A stretch of 61,956 nucleotides of DNA, taken from positions 1 to 61,956 of the forward strand of contig CANGHK010000032.1 in assembly GCA_947453625.1 (NCBI GenBank), given 5' to 3'. This DNA comes from Burkholderiales bacterium. Its GTDB lineage: Bacteria; Pseudomonadota; Gammaproteobacteria; Burkholderiales; Burkholderiaceae_C. This document shows, in pieces, positions 55,498-61,956 of the stretch (positions are counted from its first letter, which is position 1; every line of letters starts with the position of its first letter). The notes below the pieces were generated by a model. That model was not told where the DNA came from. It worked only from the letters and a program-made list of their open reading frames with translations, and ran no database searches. The translations under genes and the position numbers were made by a program.

Positions 55498-57411
55498 ATG
55501 AATCCCATCTCCAGCGTCGTACGCCCTTCAAGCTTCAAGCAACTTGGCCTGATGGTCGTCATGGGATGCGTGCTCATTGGCGGGCCGCCTGCCCACAGCC
55601 AAAGCCTGATGCAGACCGCCGTTGCGGCACAAGGTGATCCTGCAGCTGCGCCAGGTGGGCCGGTTCGCTTGCGCCAGACGGCACCTGCCAACCCTTTGCC
55701 GGCGCAGGACACGCCGCCGCTCTACACCGGCCAGACTCAAGGGACGCCGGCGTACAAACCCGGCGAGTTCGAGGCCTATGTCCAGGGACTGGTCGGCGCT
55801 CCGGGTCCGAACCAGTCTGAAATCAGACGCTTCGGCTCGGACTTGATGACCGGCCCCGCCGCAGCGATGTCCGCCCCCGACTACAGCCCGATCGTGCCAC
55901 CGGATTACCTGCTGCAAGCCGGCGACGAACTGGTGCTGACGCTGTGGGGGTCGGTGGACGCCGACCTGCGGCTGCAAGTGGACCGATCGGGCCGAATCAA
56001 CGTGCCGCGCGTCGGGCCGATCATGGTCTCGGGCGTGCGTTATGCCGAGTTGCCCGAGGTGATCAGCCGCCGCGTGGCGATGGTGTTCAAGAACTTCCAG
56101 CTCAGCGTCTCACTGGGGCAGTTGCGCGGCCTGCGGGTGTATGTCACCGGTTTCGTGCAGCGCCCCGGCGTGCAGGTGGTCAGCAGCCTGTCGACCCTGG
56201 CGCAGACGCTGATGCGCGCGGGTGGGCCGTCATCTGCGGGCAGCTTTCGGAACGTGCAATTGCGCCGCGGCCGCGAACTGGTGGCCAGCTTCGACCTCTA
56301 CGACCTGCTGCTCAAAGGCGACCGAGAAGCCGACCGACTGGTGCAGGCCGAAGACGTGATCCTGGTCGGCCCCATCGGCCCTCAGGTCGCCTTGATCGGC
56401 AGCGTCAACCGGCCCGCGGTCTTCGAGCTCAAGCCGGGTGAAACCGTGGACGACCTGTTGCGCATGGCGGGCGGCTTTGCGCCGGTGGCAGACACCACGA
56501 GACTGGCCGTCGAACGGCTGGACGAGCGTTCCACGCTGCGTGTGACCCAACTCGAACTGCCAGCAGCAGTCAAGGCCGAGTTGCACACGGGCGACGTGAT
56601 CCGCGCGCTCAACGCGATCAGCGTGCTGCTGCCGATACAGCGGCAGAACAAGCGCGTGCGGATCGAGGGCGAAGTGGTCAGGCCAGGCGAGTATGTGATG
56701 CCGCCTGAGAGCAGCCTGGTCGACGCATTGCGCCAGGCCGGCGGGTTGACCCCGGCGGCCTATTTGTTTGGCACCGACTTCTCACGCGAGAGTGTGAGAA
56801 ACACCCAACAGCAGAACTTCGACCGGGCGCTGCGCGACATGGAGACTGACATGACGCGGGCGGCCTTCACGACGCGCACCACCACCGCCGAGGACCTGGC
56901 AGGGCAAGCAGCCAGCGCGCAGGCGACCAGCCGACTGATCGATCGCCTGCGCACCGTCAAGCCGACCGGCCGGATCGTGCTGCAACTGCCGCCGCAGGGC
57001 GGCGAATTGCCTGAACTGGCGCTGGAGGACGGCGACCGCCTCTATGTGCCGCCGCGCCCCACCACGGTGGGCGTGTTCGGCAGCGTCTTCAACACCGGCG
57101 CCTACCTGTTCGCACCCGGGCGCGGGGTCAACGACTTCCTGCGGCTGGCCGGCGGGCCCACGCGCGGCGCCGACGAGGGCAGCATATTCGTGGTGCGGGC
57201 CAATGGCAGCGTGGTCAGCAACCTGCAGGGCAGCGGTTGGTTCAACAGGAAAGACGGCTTGAGCAGCCTGCAGACAGAGCCGGGCGACACGATCTTCGTG
57301 CCGGAAGAAATGAACAAGACCACCTTCATCCAAAGCGCCCGCGACTGGACCCAGATATTCTTCCAGCTGGCTGTAGGCTTGGCGGGGCTGAAGACCGCCA
57401 CCGGGTTTTGA
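55498..57411 (+). CDS. Polysaccharide export protein with multiple SLBB domains (Wza-like)
   Basis: 637 residues. An N-terminal export signal (MVVMGCVLIGG) may be a lipobox around Cys or a normal signal peptide cut after HSQS. The poly-export domain follows at about 135-220 (YLLQAGDELVLTLWGSVDADL), then at least three SLBB units (about 220-310, 310-400 and 515-600). A charged helical stretch with a Met/Arg-rich segment lies at about 430-500. It should form the outer-membrane or periplasmic channel for EPS or O-antigen. It precedes wzz by 10 bp. Confidence 0.9.
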   Translation: MNPISSVVRPSSFKQLGLMVVMGCVLIGGPPAHSQSLMQTAVAAQGDPAAAPGGPVRLRQTAPANPLPAQDTPPLYTGQTQGTPAYKPGEFEAYVQGLVGAPGPNQSEIRRFGSDLMTGPAAAMSAPDYSPIVPPDYLLQAGDELVLTLWGSVDADLRLQVDRSGRINVPRVGPIMVSGVRYAELPEVISRRVAMVFKNFQLSVSLGQLRGLRVYVTGFVQRPGVQVVSSLSTLAQTLMRAGGPSSAGSFRNVQLRRGRELVASFDLYDLLLKGDREADRLVQAEDVILVGPIGPQVALIGSVNRPAVFELKPGETVDDLLRMAGGFAPVADTTRLAVERLDERSTLRVTQLELPAAVKAELHTGDVIRALNAISVLLPIQRQNKRVRIEGEVVRPGEYVMPPESSLVDALRQAGGLTPAAYLFGTDFSRESVRNTQQQNFDRALRDMETDMTRAAFTTRTTTAEDLAGQAASAQATSRLIDRLRTVKPTGRIVLQLPPQGGELPELALEDGDRLYVPPRPTTVGVFGSVFNTGAYLFAPGRGVNDFLRLAGGPTRGADEGSIFVVRANGSVVSNLQGSGWFNRKDGLSSLQTEPGDTIFVPEEMNKTTFIQSARDWTQIFFQLAVGLAGLKTATGF

Positions 57412-57421
57412 GCCAGCATTC

Positions 57422-58570
57422 ATGACCAGAATCCAAGATACCCGCCACAACGACCTGGCTGAGGACGACGACACCGGCATGAGCTTGGGCGAGATTTGGG
57501 TCGCGCTTCGCGCACACCTCAAGTTGTTGACGATCGGCCCCTTGGCTGCGGGATTGCTGGCCTTGGGCGTCACCTACCTCATCGCTCCCACCTTCACGGC
57601 CGTCACCACCTTCATGCCGCCGCAGCAGGCGCAGAGCAGCGCGGCGACTGCACTGGCCTCGTTGGGATCATTGGCCGGCCTGGCTGGCGGCGGCGCAGGC
57701 CTCGGCAGCCCCGGAGAGCGCTATGTGGCGCTGATGCAAAGCGTGACGGTGTCTGACCGTCTCATCGAGCAGTTCAAGTTGATGGAGGCCTACGAGGAGA
57801 AATTTCGAGTCGACGCCCGCAAGAGTTTGGCAAGCAACGTGCGCATTGCGCTAGGCAAGAAGGACGGCCTGATCACCGTTGAAGTGGACGACCAAAGCCC
57901 GCAACGCGCTGCCGATATCGCCAACCGCTATGTCGACGAACTGCGCAGCATGACCGGCACGCTGGCGGTGACCGAGGCGCAACAGCGCCGGGCATTCTTC
58001 GAACGCCAATTGCAACAAAGCCGGGACAAGTTGGTGCTGGCCCAACAGGCCTTGCAAAGCAGTGGCTTCAATGCTGGCGCATTGAAAGCCGAACCCAAGG
58101 CAGCGGCTGAAGCCTATGCCCGGGTCAAGGCCGAGACCACTGCTGCCGAAATGCGTTTGCAAGTCTTGCGTGGCACCCTCGCCGACGGGACACCTGAAAT
58201 CAGGCAGCAGCAAACCACATTGGCCGCCTTGCGCGAACAAATGGCAAGAGCGGAAATGGCCTCAGACACGTCTGGAGGCCCCGACTATGTCGGCCGATAC
58301 CGCGAGTTCAAATATCAGGAAACACTGTTCGAACTGTACGCGCGTCAGTTCGAACTGGCGCGCGCTGACGAAAGCCGCGAGGGCGCGTTGATCCAGGTGG
58401 TGGATACGGCCACGCCGCCCGAGAAAAAGAGCAAGCCCAAGCGCGCGCTAATTGCCCTGACCACCACGTTGGCCGTGGCGTTGGCCCTGATAGCGTTTGT
58501 GCTGGTGCGCTACGCCATGCGCAGGACGATTGCGGCACCAACTGACCCCAACCGATCCGCAACCGCTTGA
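57422..58570 (+). CDS. Wzz-type polysaccharide chain-length determinant
   Basis: 382 residues with two membrane helices (about 36-56 and 338-360) around a periplasmic domain rich in coiled coil (about 165-320, RRAFFERQLQQSRDKLVLAQQAL). The PxxK-like C-terminal helix (PPEKKSKPKRALIAL) is typical. No kinase domain is fused. It fixes the chain length of the polymer. Confidence 0.9.
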   Translation: MTRIQDTRHNDLAEDDDTGMSLGEIWVALRAHLKLLTIGPLAAGLLALGVTYLIAPTFTAVTTFMPPQQAQSSAATALASLGSLAGLAGGGAGLGSPGERYVALMQSVTVSDRLIEQFKLMEAYEEKFRVDARKSLASNVRIALGKKDGLITVEVDDQSPQRAADIANRYVDELRSMTGTLAVTEAQQRRAFFERQLQQSRDKLVLAQQALQSSGFNAGALKAEPKAAAEAYARVKAETTAAEMRLQVLRGTLADGTPEIRQQQTTLAALREQMARAEMASDTSGGPDYVGRYREFKYQETLFELYARQFELARADESREGALIQVVDTATPPEKKSKPKRALIALTTTLAVALALIAFVLVRYAMRRTIAAPTDPNRSATA

Positions 58571-58716
58571 CCGGTTCGCGATGAGGCCGATGGTCATCGC
58601 TGGTGCGGCGAAGTGCCCTGATACCGATGCAGGTCGGGCACCCCAAAAAATACAGCCTCATTGACCTGGATACACCCCAAAGTACCTGGGGCTTGCATTC
58701 GGTCACACTCTGCCCG

Positions 58717-58745
58717 TTGATGACGCGAGTGACCCTCTGTAAACT
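58717..58745 (+). promoter_or_regulatory. Probable promoter of the EPS-associated regulator gene
   Basis: TTGATG (58717-58722) and TAAACT (58740-58745) stand 17 bp apart. Transcription would begin near 58752, only a few bases before the ATG at 58755, so the messenger may be nearly leaderless. A GTAC-centred imperfect palindrome flanked by CCCC and GGGG (58675-58691) lies just upstream and could be an operator. Confidence 0.5.
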
Positions 58746-58754
58746 TTGCGTTCA

Positions 58755-59147
58755 ATGGTTGAACAGGCATCGCAGACACCGGCCATCTTGCCCGAGCAGT
58801 CAAGCCAGGATGTATCGCAGTTGGCTTTGCTGCGCCTGCTGAACGAACAACCCGAGTTATCGCAGCGAGAGCTCTCGCAAGCACTGGGCCTGAGTTTGGG
58901 CAAGACCCATTACGTGCTGCATGCGCTGCTGGACCGAGGCTTGGTGAAGGTGCGCAACTTCAGGCGCAACGGCAACAAGCTGGCCTATGCCTACCTGCTG
59001 ACACCCGCCGGGCTGGGCGAAAAATTGCGTTTGACACGTCAATTTCTAGCCCGCAAGGAAGCCGAGTTCGAACAGTTGCAGAGTGCTATCGCGGCCTTGA
59101 GAGCTGAGGTGGATGGCACAACCAAGTCCGCAGAGACACGGCCATGA
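58755..59147 (+). CDS. MarR-type EPS-associated transcriptional regulator
   Basis: 130 residues with a winged helix-turn-helix (about 25-85, LLRLLNEQPELSQRELSQALGLSLGKTHYVLHALLDRGLVKV) and a coiled-coil tail. This small family is found beside exopolysaccharide genes in betaproteobacteria. It follows wzz and precedes the AT-rich part of the locus. A TTG three codons upstream is an alternative start. Ligand and operator are unknown. Confidence 0.85.
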   Translation: MVEQASQTPAILPEQSSQDVSQLALLRLLNEQPELSQRELSQALGLSLGKTHYVLHALLDRGLVKVRNFRRNGNKLAYAYLLTPAGLGEKLRLTRQFLARKEAEFEQLQSAIAALRAEVDGTTKSAETRP

Positions 59148-59850
59148 TCGCGCCGCTGATCCCGCTCCCGAGCACCGTCGAAGCGGTGGCACAGGATACG
59201 ACCTTAAATTGCATAGCCGCGACTATCCATGGCTGTGCACGAGACTGAATCATGGCTTCGACCAGCCTTGACTCAGCAGTACAGCCCTCGCCCGGGGCAA
59301 CATCTGCGGCAGCGTTGCCATGCCGGTTCCACGCGGAAATGCGAGGAGTTCATGAAAATGTCCGCTGTGGCGCTGATTTTGGCTTCGTCCATGGCATGAA
59401 TCGATATGCCAGCTTTCAGCCCGCCCAAACGACAATAAAAAATATGCGCCATTCAGTGCAATATTGAACGGTGTCAGTGCCAAATCAAAATAATATATAT
59501 AAATAATTTCATCGAAAAGCCAACACACAAATAAACTACATCGGCGGGATGTTTTGGCTTCGACATAATTAAAAATTATCGGGAATTGAAGGGTGCTATT
59601 TAAATATTCAAAAAATTGGAATTATCGGCGTACATCAATTATCAAGACAAAGAACGCTGACGAGCGGAAATATTTTATAAAACTGGCGACACCCCCGATC
59701 AACCCTTGATTTATTGGAGTGCGGGAGCACATCAGCAATCAAAAATTTAGAGGGCCAGGATTCCAATCCTCTAATACCAGACTGATACCTGCATTCGTGA
59801 AAAACGCGTCCAATAGGCGTAAGCCACTGTCAACACAGCAAATAATCACC
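59148..59850. other. AT-rich intergenic region of the polysaccharide locus
   Basis: 703 bp without a convincing gene. From 59461 to 59700 only 83 of 240 bases are G or C by hand count (about 35%), against roughly 65-70% in most of the window. A 34-codon frame (59144-59248) overlaps the regulator stop by ATGA but shows no recognised domain. It probably holds the promoter of the downstream glycosyltransferase and flippase genes, but no clear promoter or JUMPstart/ops motif was seen. Confidence 0.6.
59747..59774 (+). other. Nested inverted repeat ahead of the glycosyltransferase gene
   Basis: GGATT-CC-AATCC lies inside TTAGA...TCTAA, with six unpaired bases on one side. It sits about 75 bp before the chosen start and could fold in the leader of the message. 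No known riboswitch or tRNA pattern fits. Confidence 0.3.
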
Positions 59851-61230
59851 ATGCCAACCGACGCAGAGAAACTGGTGCATGCCAAAAATCAGGTTGAATA
59901 CCTGCGCCAGCAACTTTCGGAAACCGAACGCGGGCTGCTCGGCGCCGCGCTCAGGGTCAAGCGTTACTGCAGAAATCTCTACCAACGCACATGGGCAGCT
60001 AAAGAAAGGCTTCGAGTTACCAATTCTCAACTAGGCCGGGATGTTGCACTTCGCAAGGCGCTGGGGCGGCCGGCGGGACCTTCGGATGAGACACAAAAAA
60101 CCGTTTCGGACGGGTATCACAGCAGCCCAGTGATTCGACAGGCAAGCGCATTCGACTTCCCGATGTGTCGGCGCATGCACATCACATGGGTGGTCGGTGG
60201 ATTCCTACCCAAGGGTGGTGGTCATCGCAATATTTTTCGTATGTGCTACCACCTCGAAACTTTTGGACACAAGGTCAGTATCTATGTGACCGACGCGATA
60301 ATCGGGGACCAGGACTTGCGCACAGCTGTGCACGACAATTTCTATCCGATCGCAGGTCCGATAGAACGCTACAGGGGAGAAATTGGTGAAACCGGTATTC
60401 TGGTGGCAACGCATTGGACGACCGTAGAGACATGCTTGAAACACAAGTCCAAAGCCCAGGCGTTGGCTTATTTTGTCCAAGACTATGAACCGATGTTCTA
60501 CCCCATGGGTTCGGAGTACCTGCTTGCCGCCCAAACCTACAACAACGATTTTTATCACATCTGCTCCGGCGAATGGATCGCTGCGCTGATCAAGGAGCGC
60601 CACTGCGGCAGGGTCGGACATTTCAAATTTCCGGTGGATACCAGCATATACAATATTACCAACCATCGAAGGCATCCGAAACAGATTGTTTTCTTCGCCA
60701 AACCGGAAATGCCTCGACGCTGCTTTAGCATCGGAGTGCAGGCATTGACCATTGCTGCCAAAAATATCCCTGAGCTGGAGGTTATCCTCTACGGCTCCCC
60801 GGAGATTGAAAAATATTCGCTCGACTTCAAAAACAAAAAACTGAAATTCGTCAAGACGCTGGCCGCGCTTGCAGAGATCTACAACACGGCTTCACTCGGC
60901 GTGTGCTTCTCGACGACAAACCCGAGCCTTGTTCCATACGAAATGATGGCTTGCGGATTGCCTGTCGTCGACCTTGCCACCGAGAAAGCCGAGTTGAATT
61001 ATGGCGGAAACCATGCCACGGCAATCCTGGCCGGCCCCGATCCGGTTGACATCGCCAAGGCCATTGTCAGGGCACTCAGTGATTCGGAAGAATTGAATCG
61101 GCGCCGAAAATCGGGCCTGGCTCTAGTTGCGGGATTCCCAGATGAAACCCAGGCAGCACGCCTCGTCGAGTCGCACCTGCAGCGTGCCTTGAATTCGACG
61201 CCGTTACCCAAGCCCGGGTGCGCCGCCTGA
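59851..61230 (+). CDS. Probable rhamnosyltransferase (WsaF-like glycosyltransferase)
   Basis: 459 residues. A coiled coil at about 1-65 precedes a GT-B fold with two halves. Key family patterns are WVVGGFLPKGGGHRNIFRMCYHL, YFVQDYEPMFYPMGSEYLLAAQTY, FFAKPEMPRRCF and TNPSLVPYEMMACGLPVVDL. These resemble WsaF, which transfers rhamnose from dTDP-L-rhamnose, in line with rfbC and rfbD nearby. Substrate and linkage are inferred. GC is about 50%, lower than in the core genes. The start at ATG 59851 is preferred; a GTG at 59719 would add 44 residues of uncertain sequence. Confidence 0.78.
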   Translation: MPTDAEKLVHAKNQVEYLRQQLSETERGLLGAALRVKRYCRNLYQRTWAAKERLRVTNSQLGRDVALRKALGRPAGPSDETQKTVSDGYHSSPVIRQASAFDFPMCRRMHITWVVGGFLPKGGGHRNIFRMCYHLETFGHKVSIYVTDAIIGDQDLRTAVHDNFYPIAGPIERYRGEIGETGILVATHWTTVETCLKHKSKAQALAYFVQDYEPMFYPMGSEYLLAAQTYNNDFYHICSGEWIAALIKERHCGRVGHFKFPVDTSIYNITNHRRHPKQIVFFAKPEMPRRCFSIGVQALTIAAKNIPELEVILYGSPEIEKYSLDFKNKKLKFVKTLAALAEIYNTASLGVCFSTTNPSLVPYEMMACGLPVVDLATEKAELNYGGNHATAILAGPDPVDIAKAIVRALSDSEELNRRRKSGLALVAGFPDETQAARLVESHLQRALNSTPLPKPGCAA

Positions 61231-61956
61231 TGGAATCGAAGTTGGCGTCTTATCGACGCATGGTTGGGTTGTTGACAATCTGTCAAGGGATAAACTTTCT
61301 GTTTCCTCTGCTGACGCTGCCCTTGCTCGTGCGTACGCTGGGCACGGCAGTATTCGGGTCTTATTCAGTTCTGTTTGGGCTTATCGCATTGACGCAGGTA
61401 TTGACGGAATTCGGCTACGCCATCCATGGCGTGCGTGTAGTTGCAGCAAGCCAGAACGAAGAAGACGCGCGCGAGCAATTCAATATCATAATTTTTGCAA
61501 AATTATTTCTTTGCATGGTCGCCTTTCCAATTTATCTGCTCGCGATCAACCTCTACAGCGACAGCACCATCACAAGTTCCGCCGCGGCGGCAGCATATGC
61601 CTTCATCTTGGGCTCAAGCATTAATCCGACATGGTATTTTATCGCGCGGAAGAAATTCGTCGCGTACACCTTGGCGAGCGCCACATGGAAACTGATTTCT
61701 TTCGCCGGCCTGTACCTTTGCGTTTCCAACCCTGAGGACCTGACCGCCGCTGTCGCTATCAACTCGATTGGCAATCTGGCGCTGGGCGCGACGGCCATGG
61801 GCATTGCCCGACTGTCGTTCAGTCGCTTACCCACGGCAAGTTCCACCATCAATTCCGATGCCATGCACATGGCGCGCAAAATTCTACTGTCCTTAAGAGA
61901 GACCAGACACCTTTTCGTAGCAAACGTCGGCATCTCACTTTACACGTCGATCAATG
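61230..61956 (+). CDS. Wzx-type polysaccharide flippase, partial (runs off the window)
   Basis: The first 242 codons of an oligosaccharide-repeat flippase. Starts with ATG overlapping the TGA of the previous gene. About six hydrophobic helices can be counted. Family features are FLFPLLTLPLLVRTLG at about 24-39, then EFGY, the pattern INPTWYF, and NVGISLYTSIN at the end of the visible part. It should move undecaprenyl-linked repeat units across the inner membrane. GC is low, as for the gene before. The 3' end lies outside the window. Confidence 0.88.
   Translation, partial: MESKLASYRRMVGLLTICQGINFLFPLLTLPLLVRTLGTAVFGSYSVLFGLIALTQVLTEFGYAIHGVRVVAASQNEEDAREQFNIIIFAKLFLCMVAFPIYLLAINLYSDSTITSSAAAAAYAFILGSSINPTWYFIARKKFVAYTLASATWKLISFAGLYLCVSNPEDLTAAVAINSIGNLALGATAMGIARLSFSRLPTASSTINSDAMHMARKILLSLRETRHLFVANVGISLYTSIN

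Noticed and set aside
59144-59248. 34-codon frame overlapping the regulator stop by ATGA
   Set aside because: Too short, no known domain and no good ribosome site of its own. Left as unannotated leader; it might be a gene remnant.
59250-59528. Minus-strand frame of 92 codons in the AT-rich gap
   Set aside because: No recognised family and its N-terminal half is an artefact of the AT-rich tract.
59461-59720. IS element or transposase remnant in the AT-rich gap
   Set aside because: No terminal inverted repeats, target duplication or transposase motif was seen.
59747-59774. tRNA-like 3' half
   Set aside because: The GGATT-CC-AATCC arm recalls a T-arm, but the loop is two bases and no acceptor, D or anticodon arm is present.
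1-61956. CRISPR array, tRNA or rRNA genes
   Set aside because: No regularly spaced repeats and no cloverleaf or rRNA signature was noticed in the intergenic parts; most gaps are too short.

Overview
The window is about 62 kb of GC-rich DNA (about two thirds G+C for most of its length) from a betaproteobacterium of the order Burkholderiales. The gene order recO-pdxJ-acpS-nagZ behind rnc-era, and plsX-fabHDG-acpP-fabF running into rpoE-rseA-rseB-degQ-lepA-lepB, together with protein similarity as I recall it, points to the Rubrivivax/Leptothrix/Sphaerotilus side of the order. The species cannot be fixed from the sequence alone. No tRNA, rRNA, CRISPR array, insertion sequence or prophage was seen.

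Left end (1-8.6 kb): a minus-strand signalling block. It holds a four-PAS diguanylate cyclase, a very large hybrid histidine kinase whose sensor is a complete NCS1-type nucleobase/hydantoin permease, its overlapping response regulator, an ECF sigma factor and a probable anti-sigma factor. Next come a secreted beta-lactamase-like serine hydrolase (minus) and a plus-strand urease operon, ureA-(small His-rich membrane protein)-ureB-ureC-ureE-ureF-ureG, with a corA gene directly behind it. ureD is not present. A ferric-iron ABC transporter follows, split over three differently oriented genes with a Fur-like site in front of the binding-protein gene.

Middle (20-51 kb): housekeeping core. The minus-strand set rluC-gph-Rieske protein-sppA is tightly overlapped. 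rne has a leader of more than 600 nt, then comes a leucyl aminopeptidase. A long minus-strand run covers lipid synthesis (plsX, fabH, fabD, fabG, acpP, fabF), envelope stress (rpoE, rseA, rseB, degQ), translation and secretion (lepA, lepB), RNA processing and ribosome assembly (rnc, era), recombination (recO), cofactors (pdxJ, acpS) and cell-wall recycling (nagZ). yceD-rpmF, maf, a tetrapyrrole-methylase-family methyltransferase and rhlE close this part.

Right end (51.5-62 kb): a surface-polysaccharide locus. It carries the last two steps of dTDP-L-rhamnose synthesis (rfbD, rfbC), a WbpP-type UDP-GlcNAc 4-epimerase, a WecA/WbpL-type polyprenyl-phosphate sugar transferase, a multi-SLBB export protein, a Wzz-type chain-length protein and an EPS-associated MarR regulator. 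After an AT-rich gap come a WsaF-like probable rhamnosyltransferase and the first part of a Wzx flippase that runs off the window. The gap and the genes after it have clearly lower GC, as expected for an exchangeable O-antigen/EPS region.

The least described system here is the permease-fused histidine kinase with its regulator, encoded a few kilobases from urease. It looks like a sensor built from a transporter for a nitrogen-rich ring compound.
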